Below are positions 47,235 to 58,636 of a stretch of 64,000 nucleotides of DNA, one piece after another. A program made the translations under genes and the position numbers. Below the pieces are notes generated by a model that searched no databases, was not told where the DNA came from, and saw only the letters and a list, made by a program, of their open reading frames with translations. This DNA comes from Actinopolymorpha rutila (GTDB lineage Bacteria > Actinomycetota > Actinomycetes > Propionibacteriales > Actinopolymorphaceae), in NCBI RefSeq assembly GCF_013407855.1, contig NZ_JACBZH010000001.1:5828001-5892000 (forward strand). The letters run 5' to 3'. The first letter of the stretch is position 1. Each line of letters begins with the position of its first letter.

Positions 47235-49919
47235 TTGAACGACGCGGGAAACCCCGAGAGTCCCCGGCACGTCCCGTTGTCCCGACGACATGCGCTCCAC
47301 CTCGGCGCGCTCCTCGCCGGTACGGGCCTGATGGGCCTGGGGAGCGCCCACCCGGCCCGGGCCGGCACCACCGCGGCGGATGGGGCCTCGGCCACCGTCG
47401 CTGCCGTCACGGCCGCCGGCGCCGCGCAATCGGCCGCCGCCGACGACGACTTCGCCCGGATGCGCGCCCAGTGGCGGGCTGCCTACGTGGGCAGCGACTA
47501 CGACCCGGCAGACCCGGCGATCGCCCCCGGCCTCGCCCAACTCGCCGCGGAAGCGCACCAGTGGTGGTCGACGATGGAAACCGGGGCGGACCGGGCGTAC
47601 CTGTGGCCGGACGCCCGGCTCGAGGTGCAGATCTCGTTCGCCATCTCGATCTCGTTCGGCCGACTGTCCCGGATGGCGCTCGGCTGGGCCACCCCCGGCA
47701 CCGACACCTACGGCGACCCGAAGCTGCTCGCCGACGTGATCGCCGCGATGGACTGGATGGTCGCGCACTATTACCGCGAGGACGGGCAGATCATCGGCAA
47801 CTGGTTCGAGTGGATGATCTCGGGGCCGCAGCCCTTCAACCTCGCGGCGGTGCTGGTCTACGACCACCTGAGCGCGGACCAGATCGGCGCCTACACCCGG
47901 GCGGTGGCCAACTACACGCCCGAGCCCATCGCCACCGCGGCCAACCGGGTGCTCACCGCCGACGTGGTGATCGGCCGCGGCATCCTCGCCGGGGACGCCG
48001 CGGCGGTGCGGCTCGGGGTGGACGGGCTGGCGCCGGTGCTGGCGTACGCCGACTCAGGCGACGGCTTCCACCGCGACGGGTCGTTCATCCAGCACGACCA
48101 CTACCCCTACAACGGCTCCTACGGCGTCGGCCTGGTGGCCACGCTGCCGGGCATCTTCCAGCGGGTCGCGGGTACGCCGTTCGCGGTCAGCGACCCGATC
48201 GTGTACGAGTGGATCCGGGACGCCTACGACCCGCTGATCTGGCACGGCGGGCTGATGGACCTGGCCAGCGGCCGGGTCATCGCCCGCTACAACGAGCAGG
48301 ACCACCACGCCGGGCACGCCGCGGTCGACGCGGCTCTGGGCCTGTGGGTGGCCGCGCCGGCCGGGACCAGGGCCTGGCTCGGGCCGATGCTGAAGGAGTG
48401 GATCCTGGCCGACACCCAGGACGACCCGCTGGCCGGGCGCAGCGTCCCGGCCCTCCTGCAGGCGCGCACGCTCCTCGCCGACGAGTCCGTGCCCCGACGT
48501 GGGCCGCTGGTGACCAGCCACGTCTTCGCCGCCATGGACCGGGTGGTGCACCGGCGTACGAACTGGGCGTACGGCATCTCGATGTACTCCCGGCGGATCG
48601 CGAACTTCGAGTCCATCAACGACGAGAATCTCCGCGGCTGGCTCACCGCGGACGGCGCCACCTACCTCTACGACCACCAGGTCGACCACTACAACGACGC
48701 GTTCTGGCCCACGGTGGACCCCTACCGGATCCCCGGCACGACCGTCGACGTGCGCGAACGGACCCCGATGGAGGGCCGCGGCTACCTCAACCCGCAGGAC
48801 TGGGTGGGCGGCACCACGCTCGCCGACCGCTACACCGCGGCCGGGATGTGGCTGCGCTCGCAGGGCAGCTCGCTGGTCTCGCGGAGGTCGTGGTTCTGTT
48901 TCGACGACGAGGTGGTCGCGCTGGGCACCGGCATCACCGCACACGACGGCCGCCGGGTGGAGACGGTGGTGGAGAACCGCCGGCTGGCGACCGGGACCGA
49001 GGCGGTGGTGGTGAACGGCACGACCGCGGTGCCCGGCCTCGGCGACGAGACCACGGTGCCGGCCGCCCGGTGGGTCCACCTCGCCGGAACGGGCGGGTAC
49101 GTCTTCCCCGACGGTGTCCGGGCGCACCTGAAACGCGAGCACCGGGTGGGCCGCTGGTCCGACATCACCCAGCACCCGTCCTGGAAGGACGACACCCCGC
49201 TCCCCCGCGACTACTTCACGCTCTGGCTCGACCACGGTGTGGATCCCGACGAGGCAGCCTACGCCTACGTCCTGCTGCCGACCGCCGACGCGGGGACGAC
49301 CAGTCGGTACGCCGAACGGCCCGGGACCGCGGTGATCGCGAACACCTCCCGCGTCCAGGCCGTACGAGCGCTGGACTCCGGCGTGCTCGGCGTGAACGTG
49401 TGGGCGCCACTCGGCGCCGCGTCGATCGTGTCCACCAGGGCACCGGCCGGCGTGGTGGTGCAGGAGGGTGACGAGGAGGTCGGGCTCGCGGTGTCCGATC
49501 CGACCCGCTCCGTCGCGAAGGCCTGGGTCAGCGTGGGGGTGCCGGCGAGCAGGGTGCTGGCCGCGGACGAGGGCGTACGGGTGATCTCGCTGGACCCGCT
49601 GACCGTCGAGGTGACCCTCAGCGGAGCCAACGGCACCAGCCGCGGCCTGCGGGCCGCCTACCGCCCCTGGAGCGTCCCGGACCTGCAGCGGGTCCTGGCC
49701 GGGATGGACGCGACCGAGGTGGCGCCGAACGCCCGGAATGCCCTGAGCCAGGCCCTGGAGTCCCTCGCGGACCTGGCCGAACGCGACCGCCCGGCTCACG
49801 CCCAGCTGTGGGCCCTGCGGCGCAAGATCGCCGCTCTGCGCGGCCACGGTGTCAGCCCTGAGGCGGCCACCGTGCTGGACGACGGAGCGCAGCGGCTGTT
49901 CGCCCGCCTGCGCCCCTGA
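47235..49919 (+). CDS. Tat-exported polysaccharide lyase family 8 protein
   Basis: An 894-residue secreted lyase of the PL8 family (hyaluronate, chondroitin or xanthan lyase). The N-terminus has a twin-arginine signal (SRRHALHLGALLAG) with cleavage after ARA near residue 43. The alpha/alpha toroid carries NWFEWMISGPQPFN, the catalytic His/Tyr block DGSFIQHDHYPYNGSYGVG and RRTNWAYGISMYSRRIANFESINDENLRG; C-terminal beta domains follow (WVHLAGTGGYVFP). The start is an unusual TTG (47235), with GGAG 7 nt upstream. Substrate cannot be decided; Asn, His, Tyr, Arg of the active site are retained. A palindromic operator candidate is upstream. Confidence 0.92.
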   Translation: MNDAGNPESPRHVPLSRRHALHLGALLAGTGLMGLGSAHPARAGTTAADGASATVAAVTAAGAAQSAAADDDFARMRAQWRAAYVGSDYDPADPAIAPGLAQLAAEAHQWWSTMETGADRAYLWPDARLEVQISFAISISFGRLSRMALGWATPGTDTYGDPKLLADVIAAMDWMVAHYYREDGQIIGNWFEWMISGPQPFNLAAVLVYDHLSADQIGAYTRAVANYTPEPIATAANRVLTADVVIGRGILAGDAAAVRLGVDGLAPVLAYADSGDGFHRDGSFIQHDHYPYNGSYGVGLVATLPGIFQRVAGTPFAVSDPIVYEWIRDAYDPLIWHGGLMDLASGRVIARYNEQDHHAGHAAVDAALGLWVAAPAGTRAWLGPMLKEWILADTQDDPLAGRSVPALLQARTLLADESVPRRGPLVTSHVFAAMDRVVHRRTNWAYGISMYSRRIANFESINDENLRGWLTADGATYLYDHQVDHYNDAFWPTVDPYRIPGTTVDVRERTPMEGRGYLNPQDWVGGTTLADRYTAAGMWLRSQGSSLVSRRSWFCFDDEVVALGTGITAHDGRRVETVVENRRLATGTEAVVVNGTTAVPGLGDETTVPAARWVHLAGTGGYVFPDGVRAHLKREHRVGRWSDITQHPSWKDDTPLPRDYFTLWLDHGVDPDEAAYAYVLLPTADAGTTSRYAERPGTAVIANTSRVQAVRALDSGVLGVNVWAPLGAASIVSTRAPAGVVVQEGDEEVGLAVSDPTRSVAKAWVSVGVPASRVLAADEGVRVISLDPLTVEVTLSGANGTSRGLRAAYRPWSVPDLQRVLAGMDATEVAPNARNALSQALESLADLAERDRPAHAQLWALRRKIAALRGHGVSPEAATVLDDGAQRLFARLRP

Positions 49920-49951
49920 AACCCGTCCGAGCCGACCCGCTTGCGGACACA

Positions 49952-49988
49952 CGAAGGGGGCGGCCGCTGTGCGCGGCCGCCCCCTTCG
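49952..49988. terminator. bidirectional terminator between PL8 and clpC
   Basis: A perfect 16-bp stem (49952-49967 with 49973-49988) closes a 5-nt loop between two convergent genes, 32 nt after the lyase stop and 40 nt after the clpC stop. Confidence 0.88.
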
Positions 49989-50028
49989 ATGCCCGTGGAG
50001 CGGTTACTCGGTGCTGCCTACCCGCTTG

Positions 50029-52530
<2,502 letters not shown>

Positions 52531-53257
52531 CTTTCGCTCCCCGGGCTGGAGACGGCGTGGGAGTCCGGATCTACCCGGCCCCTGCGTTTCATGCTAGTCC
52601 CCGCTCCCGACACAGCCTCCTCCCACCATGTTGCGAGTGGGGATCGAACTGCCGGCGAGCGGTGAGCAGTACGTAACTGTGTAACTCGTCGACCTACCAC
52701 TGTGTTCCATGCCGGGCCCGCTGGCGAGGCGTTACGCCCGAAGCGAACGCCGGGAATGGGGCGGACCGGCCATACCGCAACGGGCGGGTCCTGGTCCGGC
52801 CCGGGCATGGCCTCATGTGGCCGGGCTCGGACGGACCCTACCCGGGCCCCGGCACGGAACACCCACGGGACCGTCCGGAACGAGTGCCCGTGGGGAGTCC
52901 CACGGAAGGCCCCGGACGGAGTGCCGGAAGTAGGGCGAACAGAAGAGGACGAACCAGGCGACGGTACGTGACGACCTGTCACTGTCCGAAACAGGCGGAA
53001 GCGACCGTGGCAGGCAGTCGGCAGGCGGGCCGCAGCCGGACTCGGATCGACACGCACGACGAGACCCCCGGGGACGAATCCCCGGGGGTCTGCGCCGAGA
53101 GCCGGGCTCGGAGCCAGTGCGGCACACCTACACCGACGGCGTACCTGAGGACCGTGGCGACATGGTCATCGACGGTGTGGTGCGGTCGGCTGGTGGCGGA
53201 TCATGCCTGCTCGTCCGGCCTGAACGGCCCGAGCCGGCGGGAGCCGCCGTCGCCGGA
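52531..53257. other. 727-bp gap between clpC and lsr2 without a recognisable gene
   Basis: No frame with host codon bias or conserved sequence is seen. It contains the probable clpC promoter region near 52595, a GTAAC-rich stretch at 52670-52690 and a strong hairpin at 53063-53090. In mycobacteria the corresponding gap is much shorter. Confidence 0.5.
53063..53090 (-). terminator. hairpin downstream of lsr2
   Basis: A perfect 12-bp stem (53063-53074 with 53079-53090) with a CGAA tetraloop, 168 nt after the lsr2 stop. It gives lsr2 an unusually long 3' untranslated region, or belongs to an unrecognised transcript. Confidence 0.7.
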
Positions 53258-53596
53258 CTAGCGCCGGCCCTTCTGGTAGGCCTCGATGATCTCGGCCGGG
53301 ATGCGGCCGCGATCGCTGACGTCGTATCCCTGGTCACGCGCCCACGCCCGGATCTCGGCGGTCTCCGGCTTGCGGGCCGATCCGCCGGCCGGACGGCCGG
53401 CCCGACCGCGGGCGGCGCGGCCACCGACCCGACGAGCCGAACCCACATAGGTGGCGAAGGCGTTACGCAACTTGGTCGCATTTTTGGTGGACAGGTCAAT
53501 TTCGTAGGACACACCGTCCAGGCCGAACTTCACGCTCTCCTCGGCCTCGGAACCATCGAGGTCGTCGATGAGAACGACGTTGGTCTTCGTCGCCAC
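53258..53596 (-). CDS. lsr2: nucleoid-associated protein Lsr2
   Basis: A 112-residue xenogeneic silencer that binds AT-rich DNA and bridges it. The N-terminal dimerisation domain contains VVLIDDLDGSEAEESVKFGLDGVSYEIDL; the C-terminal DNA-binding domain carries ETAEIRAWARDQGYDVSDRGRIPAEIIEAY with the AT-hook-like RGR. GTG 53596 is preferred because GAAGGGA precedes it. The linker is rich in Arg/Gly. The gene order clpC-lsr2-lysS equals that of M. tuberculosis (Rv3596c-Rv3598c). Confidence 0.97.
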   Translation of the reverse strand: MATKTNVVLIDDLDGSEAEESVKFGLDGVSYEIDLSTKNATKLRNAFATYVGSARRVGGRAARGRAGRPAGGSARKPETAEIRAWARDQGYDVSDRGRIPAEIIEAYQKGRR

Positions 53597-53633
53597 TGCT
53601 GTTCCCTTCTCAGAATTTAGGGGGCTGGTGACA

Positions 53634-53663
53634 ACAATAGAGCCAAGCGACCTGCCCGGGCAA
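53634..53663 (-). promoter_or_regulatory. lsr2 promoter
   Basis: On the minus strand TTGCCC (53658-53663) and TATTGT (53634-53639) are separated by 18 nt, a good housekeeping-type promoter 38 nt upstream of the lsr2 GTG. Confidence 0.6.
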
Positions 53664-53931
53664 ACATGGAATAAGCGCCAGTTGCGCAAAAGTCAGTTGC
53701 TCACGCCGCGCCACGCCGCAATCGCAGCGGGCACCGCCAATGAAGACCTGGCGAACACCGGGGCAGAGACGTAGCCGAGTACGAACAGAGACCGAGCAGA
53801 GTACGACCGGATAGCAGCGTAGTGCGGGCACAGTAGTGCGGGCTCAGTACTGCCGACCTGGCCTACTGCCGGCGCCCAACCGGACTGCCAACCGCGCCTT
53901 GCGTATTGCCCTGCACGGTTGGCGTCACGAC
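53664..53931. other. lysS-lsr2 intergenic region with 14-bp repeat
   Basis: Gene-free. It contains two near-identical 14-bp units GTAGTGCGGGCACA/GTAGTGCGGGCTCA at 53819 and 53833, followed by GTACTGCC, and shorter AGTACGA repeats nearby. These could be regulatory or 3' repeats of lysS; nothing decides between them. Confidence 0.4.
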
Positions 53932-55446
53932 TCACACGTCGGGCTTCACCAGAGGGAAGAGGATGGTGTCGCGAATGGAGCGGACACCGGTGAGGAGCAT
54001 GACCAGCCGGTCGATTCCCATCCCCATCCCACCGGTCGGCGGCATGCCGTATTCGAGGGCGCGGAGGAAATCCTCATCGAGTTGCATCGCGTCGACGTCT
54101 CCGCCGGCCGCGCGTACGGACTGCTCGACCAGCCGCTCGCGTTGTTCGACGGGATCGACCAACTCCGAATAGGCCGGGGACAACTCGACGCCGGCGGCGA
54201 CGAGGTCGAACGCCTCTGCCAATCGGGGATCCTTGCGGTGCGGGCGGGCCAGCGGACGAACCTCTGCGGGATAGTCGCACACAAATGTGGGCTCGATCAG
54301 CGTGTGCTCGACCAACTTCTCGAAGAGTTCGAGCACGACCTCGCCTGCCCCCCACCCCGGCTGCAACTCGACGTCGAAACGAGCGGCGTGGTCGCGGAGT
54401 TCCTTTTCGGTGGTGTCCGGCGTCACTTCTGTTCCGACCGCCGCGGAGACCGCCTCGTGAATGGGCAGCCAGTGCCACTGGGCTTCCAGGTCGATCTCAC
54501 CGCCACGTCCGTCCGGTACGACGGTCGACCCCAGCGCCCTGGCCGCGTCGACGACGAGAGTACGGACGAGCTCGGCCATCGTGTGGTAATCGCCGTAGGC
54601 CTCGTAGGCCTCCAGCATCGTGAACTCCGGGGAGTGCGTGGAGTCGATGCCTTCGTTCCGGAAATTGCGGCCGATCTCGAAGACCTTGTGGGCGCCGCCG
54701 ACAACCAGCCGCTTGAGGTAGAGCTCGATGGCGATGCGGAGGTAGTACTCCCGGTCGAAGGCGTTGAAGTGCGTGGCGAACGGGCGCGCGGCCGCACCGC
54801 CGTGGATCGCCTGCAGGATCGGGGTTTCGACCTCGAGATAACCGCGATCGATCAAGGTGCGCCGAATCGAGGTGACCACGGTCGAGCGGGCCAGCATCAG
54901 TTCGCGCGCACGCGGGCGCTGGATGAGGTCGAGATAACGCTGGCGAACCCGGGACTCGTCGGAGAGGTCCTTGTGCTCGACTGGAAGCGGGCGCAACGCC
55001 TTGGAAACCACGAACCACCGGGTGGCCGCGACCGAGAGCTCACCCCGGCGGCTGGTGACGACCTCGCCCTCGACGCCCACGTGGTCGCCGATGTCGACGG
55101 TGGCCTTCCAGTCGGCGAGGGAATCCTCGCCCACCCGGTCGAGGGAGATCATCGCCTGGACCTCGGTGCCGTCACCGTCACGCAGTCTGGCGAAACACAA
55201 CTTGCCGGCGATCCGCGAGAAAATGACCCGGCCCACGATCGTCACCGTGTCACCGGTGGCGTGGTCGACCGGAAGGTCGGGGTAGGCCGAACGCAACTCG
55301 GCAAGGGTGTGGCTTCGGGTTACCGAGACCGGATAGGGGTCGACCCCGCGACCGATCAGGCGCTCACGCTTCTCCCGCCTAATCCGCATCTGCTCGGGAA
55401 GATCGTCTTCCTCTCGGGCGGGGTTTGTCGCCGGTGTCTCGGTCAT
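53932..55446 (-). CDS. lysS: lysyl-tRNA synthetase, class II
   Basis: Charges tRNA-Lys. The 504-residue protein has an N-terminal OB fold (VTIVGRVIFSRIAGKLCFARLRDGDG) and the class II core: motif 1 around RRTLIDRGYLEVETPILQ, motif 2 FEIGRNFRNEGIDSTHSPEFTMLE, motif 3 GMGMGIDRLVMLLT. Length is typical. It is upstream of lsr2 on the same strand with 335 bp between. Confidence 0.96.
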   Translation of the reverse strand: MTETPATNPAREEDDLPEQMRIRREKRERLIGRGVDPYPVSVTRSHTLAELRSAYPDLPVDHATGDTVTIVGRVIFSRIAGKLCFARLRDGDGTEVQAMISLDRVGEDSLADWKATVDIGDHVGVEGEVVTSRRGELSVAATRWFVVSKALRPLPVEHKDLSDESRVRQRYLDLIQRPRARELMLARSTVVTSIRRTLIDRGYLEVETPILQAIHGGAAARPFATHFNAFDREYYLRIAIELYLKRLVVGGAHKVFEIGRNFRNEGIDSTHSPEFTMLEAYEAYGDYHTMAELVRTLVVDAARALGSTVVPDGRGGEIDLEAQWHWLPIHEAVSAAVGTEVTPDTTEKELRDHAARFDVELQPGWGAGEVVLELFEKLVEHTLIEPTFVCDYPAEVRPLARPHRKDPRLAEAFDLVAAGVELSPAYSELVDPVEQRERLVEQSVRAAGGDVDAMQLDEDFLRALEYGMPPTGGMGMGIDRLVMLLTGVRSIRDTILFPLVKPDV

Positions 55447-55650
55447 GGCTCACAAGATTATGGGGTGCGGGGGTTCTCCCCTTTGTTGGGGTGCCGGCAA
55501 AAAGTTCGTCTCCGACGACGGGTCACCCGCGGGCCTTCCGGTCCCGTCGCGACGTTCCGTGAGAGGCTCCGATACACCCAGGTACACCGTTCGTACGCAT
55601 CTCACCGAACGCCGAACGACGAACGAATCCGAACGGACAGGACGGACGCA

Positions 55651-56376
55651 GTGACCTTCACGCTCATCGGACACCGCGGGGCCATGGGCCTCGAACCCGA
55701 GAACACCCTGCGATCATTTCGCCGCGCGGTCGCCGAAGGTGCCGACGCCATCGAACTCGACCTGTGGGTCAGCCGCGACGGCCACCTGGTGATCCTGCAC
55801 GACGGAGACGTGAGCCGGACCACCGACGGAAACGGCAACGTCGCCGACCTGACATTGGCCGAACTCAAGGAACTCGACGCCGGCCTGGGAGAAACCATCC
55901 CGACCTTCGACGAGGTCCTCGATGCGGTGGACATACCGATTCAGGCCGAGATCAAGGCGTTCGCTGCGGGCCGTGCCGCCGTGGACACAATTCGCGACCG
56001 GAAACTGCTGGACCGGGTTACCGTCACCTCATTCTCCGTCGACGTCATCGCCGACGTCCGGGACTACTTTTCCGGCGTACGCACCGGACTCATCTCCTCC
56101 CGCGCACCACAGGATTTCCTCGACAAGGCCCGCGAAGTCGGTGTCGAAGTACTCTGCCTCGGCCTGGCCCACCTCGACGCGGAATTCGTCGGCGAGTGCG
56201 ATCGGCGGGGACTCGAGGTCATCGGCTGGCCGGCCAACGACGCCGACCGCCTGCTGCACGCGCTGCGACTCGGGATCGCCAGCGTCACCTCCGACTTTCC
56301 CGACCTGCTCCGTACGTCCCTCGCCGAGGTTCCGGAGGTGGCCGACCTCCTGGCCGCGCGCCCGGCGGCTCGCTGA
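55651..56376 (+). CDS. glycerophosphodiester phosphodiesterase
   Basis: A 241-residue GDPD-family TIM barrel that cleaves glycerophosphodiesters to glycerol-3-phosphate and an alcohol. Catalytic and metal residues: LIGHRGAMGLEPENTL (His-Arg, Glu-Asn), IELDLWVSRDGHLVILHDGDV (Glu, Asp, His). No signal peptide, so cytoplasmic. Start GTG 55651 is preceded by GGACAGGACGG; the frame is open far upstream, where it merely runs antisense to lysS. It is divergent from lysS. Confidence 0.92.
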   Translation: MTFTLIGHRGAMGLEPENTLRSFRRAVAEGADAIELDLWVSRDGHLVILHDGDVSRTTDGNGNVADLTLAELKELDAGLGETIPTFDEVLDAVDIPIQAEIKAFAAGRAAVDTIRDRKLLDRVTVTSFSVDVIADVRDYFSGVRTGLISSRAPQDFLDKAREVGVEVLCLGLAHLDAEFVGECDRRGLEVIGWPANDADRLLHALRLGIASVTSDFPDLLRTSLAEVPEVADLLAARPAAR

Positions 56377-56454
56377 CTCCGGCGCCTCGGTCGTCCGTCG
56401 TAGCGTGGTGGGCAGGGGGTGCCTGCCGACTGCCGGGAGGAGGTACGAAACCCC

Positions 56455-56784
56455 ATGGGCGACATCGAGATCCACGACCACGGAGACCGGGAGATCCTGG
56501 TCCATCTGCATGGCCGGATCGACCAGGCGCTCCGCCCGCGGCTGGACGTGGGGGTCGAGGAGATCGCATTGCTCGTCGACATCGACGGCCACGACCGGGT
56601 GATAGTGGACGTCCGGGAGGTGACGGCTCTGGAAGACGCCGGCCTGTGCTTCCTGTCCGCCCTGGTCCGCCAGGGTGAGCGGCGGGGCCACGACGTAGCA
56701 CTGGCCATGGTCAACGAGCAGACCAGGCGGGCGCTGGAGGCCGCGCACTGGCCGCACCAGCCGATCATGTCCGGCTCGCGGTGA
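56455..56784 (+). CDS. STAS-domain protein (anti-sigma-factor-antagonist-like)
   Basis: A 109-residue single STAS domain, related to SpoIIAA/RsbV. ATG 56455 is preceded by GGGAGGAGG. The segment that in SpoIIAA reads DSSG and includes the phosphorylated Ser58 reads EDAG here (residues 60-63), placing Asp at the phosphorylation site and Ala at the next. It cannot be switched by phosphorylation in the usual way and may mimic the phosphorylated form. No anti-sigma kinase gene is adjacent. It converges with coaX over a 15-bp repeat. Confidence 0.85.
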   Translation: MGDIEIHDHGDREILVHLHGRIDQALRPRLDVGVEEIALLVDIDGHDRVIVDVREVTALEDAGLCFLSALVRQGERRGHDVALAMVNEQTRRALEAAHWPHQPIMSGSR

Positions 56785-56785
56785 C

Positions 56786-56817
56786 CAGCCGGGGAAGGAT
56801 CAGCCGGGGAAGGATCA
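56786..56817. repeat. 15-bp tandem repeat covering the coaX stop codon
   Basis: Units CAGCCGGGGAAGGAT at 56786 and 56801, then a partial CAGCCGG at 56816. The coaX stop (TCA, 56815-56817) spans the unit junction and recurs in frame at 56800-56802. Confidence 0.75.
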
Positions 56818-57597
56818 GCCGGCGGGCTGGTTGCGGTCGAAGACCAGCCGCAGGCCGTGCAGCGTGAGCCACGGCTCGTGTGCGTTCACCGTGTGGCACT
56901 GCTCGACCACGACCGGAGCCAGTCCTCCGGTGGCCACCACCGTGACGGCCTCCGGGTCGAGACCGAGCTCGTCGATCATGCGGGTCACCAGCCCGTCGAC
57001 CTGGCCGGCGAAGCCGTAGACGGCACCGGACTGCAGCGCCTCGACCGTGTTCTTGGCGATGACCGTGCGCGGGCGGAGGAGCTCGACCCGGCGCAGTTGC
57101 GCGCCCCGGCGGCCCAGCGCCTCCAGCGAGATCTCGATCCCGGGAGAGATCGCCCCGCCGACGTACTCCCCGCGTTCGCTCACCACGTCGAACGTCGTGG
57201 CGGTGCCGAAGTCGACGACGATGGCGGCGGTGCCGAACTGCTCGTACACCGCGAGCGCGTTCACGATCCGGTCCGCGCCCACCTCGCGGGGGTTGTCCAT
57301 CAGGACGGGTACGCCAGTTCGTACGCCCGGCTCGACGATGACGCTCGGTACCTCGCCGTAGTAACGCGCGACCATCTCCCGGAGCTCGTGCAGGACCGTC
57401 GGCACGGTCGAACAGACCGCGACCCCCGTCACGCCCTCCTCACCGGTGTGCCCGGCGAGCAGCCCGGCAACGAGCACCGCGAGCTCGTCGGCGGTCCGCC
57501 GGTCCTCGGTGGACACCCGCCAGTGCTCGACCAGCCGGGTACCGGCGAACAGGCCGAGCACGGTGTGGGTGTTGCCCACGTCGACAGCGAGCAGCAT
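56815..57597 (-). CDS. coaX: type III pantothenate kinase
   Basis: First step of coenzyme A synthesis. The 260-residue protein has the ASKHA signatures LLAVDVGNTHTVLGLF (start), DNPREVGADRIVNALA, IVVDFGTATTFDVV and GAISPGIEISLEAL. Start ATG 57597 is chosen because GGAGAGG lies 9 nt upstream and the family begins here; the frame remains open to 57774 across an 11-bp repeat. In mycobacteria coaX follows panC-panD; here the neighbours are different. The stop codon lies in a 15-bp repeat. Confidence 0.94.
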   Translation of the reverse strand: MLLAVDVGNTHTVLGLFAGTRLVEHWRVSTEDRRTADELAVLVAGLLAGHTGEEGVTGVAVCSTVPTVLHELREMVARYYGEVPSVIVEPGVRTGVPVLMDNPREVGADRIVNALAVYEQFGTAAIVVDFGTATTFDVVSERGEYVGGAISPGIEISLEALGRRGAQLRRVELLRPRTVIAKNTVEALQSGAVYGFAGQVDGLVTRMIDELGLDPEAVTVVATGGLAPVVVEQCHTVNAHEPWLTLHGLRLVFDRNQPAG

Positions 57598-57630
57598 GGG
57601 CCGGGCCTCTCCGTCCTCGATGATCCGCGG

Positions 57631-57697
57631 CGATTCGGTGGCGATTCGGTAGGGATCCGGTGTCGATTCCGTCGCGGTTCCATGGCGATTCCGCGGC
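57631..57697. repeat. six GATTC-type motifs with exact 11-bp period upstream of coaX
   Basis: GATTC, GATTC, GATCC, GATTC, GGTTC and GATTC begin at 57632, 57643, 57654, 57665, 57676 and 57687, exactly 11 bp apart. The array lies 34-100 bp upstream of the coaX start, where its promoter and 5' leader should be. It is open in the coaX frame, so an N-terminal extension is an alternative reading. Confidence 0.6.
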
Positions 57698-57901
57698 GTC
57701 GCCGGGAGTTCGTACGAGACCGGTTCCGCGGCGTGGCCAGCGTACTGGTGGCGTACAGGCGTATCCGTACTCATCCGTCACTCATCCCGGCCTGTGTAGG
57801 CCGTGGTCACCACACCCCTGCCGAACGGCCGGGAGCGACGTAACCTGATCCAAGATCGCACCGCACGGGCAGCGGGGCCTCGAAGCCGCCGAGGGGGGCG
57901 C

Positions 57902-58408
57902 ATGAACCACTGGCACACGATGCGCGCGTCCGACGCCGACCGTGAGCGCGCGGCGGACATCCTCAAGGCGGCGTTCGCCGAGGGCCGCCTCAACCCCACC
58001 GAGCACCGCACCCGTCTGGACGCGGTCATGCGGTCCCAGACCTACGGCGAGATTCAGCGCCAGGTGGCCGACCTTCCGGCCGGGCCGGCGCCGTTCATGC
58101 CACCCTCCTTCGACGCCGCCAACCAGGCGCTCCAGGCCAACCCGTGGGGAACGAACGCGATCGTCCCGACGCGGCGGACCGAGCCACTGGCCAAGGCGTC
58201 CCTGATCATGGGGGCGGTCGCGCCGCTGACCTGCGGCCTGTCCGCCATCCCCGCCATCGTCACCGGCCACCTCGCCCTGGGCCGCATCGCCAACTCCGGC
58301 GACGAGGGCCGCGGGATGGCCATCGGCGGGCTGGTCCTGGGCTACCTCCAGGCCGTCGGCGGCACGTTGTTCATCCTGGCGGGGATCATCGCCGGCCTCG
58401 GCCACTGA
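57902..58408 (+). CDS. DUF1707 and DUF4190 domain membrane protein
   Basis: A 168-residue actinobacterial protein. Residues 1-60 form DUF1707 (MRASDADRERAADILKAAFAEGRLNPTEHRTRLDAV), and the C-terminal half is a two-helix DUF4190 membrane domain (AVAPLTCGLSAIPAIVTGHLALGRI, GLVLGYLQAVGGTLFILAGIIAGL). ATG 57902 follows GAGGGGGG. Function unknown; DUF1707 resembles a SHOCT-like oligomerisation module. A paralogue follows 228 bp downstream. Confidence 0.88.
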   Translation: MNHWHTMRASDADRERAADILKAAFAEGRLNPTEHRTRLDAVMRSQTYGEIQRQVADLPAGPAPFMPPSFDAANQALQANPWGTNAIVPTRRTEPLAKASLIMGAVAPLTCGLSAIPAIVTGHLALGRIANSGDEGRGMAIGGLVLGYLQAVGGTLFILAGIIAGLGH

Positions 58409-58636
58409 CGACCTGCCAGGCCACCGGACCCGACCGTCCAACCGTCCCGAACCGTTCAAATCTCCCCGGCGACACCACGCGTCCCGGGGCATTCGGGAGC
58501 TACGGGGAACGACCGACCTCACGGGCGGTCTGGATGAGAGAGCGGCCATTCCCCGGATCCGGCGGCACAATGGCGAGAGGGGAAGGTACGCCGGGCCGCC
58601 TCCAGCGTGGGCCGGCTCCCAGAGGCTGGGGGTGAC

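Noticed and set aside
52531..52620. A ClgR-type operator upstream of clpC.
   Set aside because: CGC and GCG triplets occur, but no symmetric site with the known spacing was found.
52633..52650. AGTTCGATCCCC (minus strand) looks like a tRNA T-loop.
   Set aside because: The flanking bases cannot form a T-stem and no acceptor, D or anticodon arms are found.
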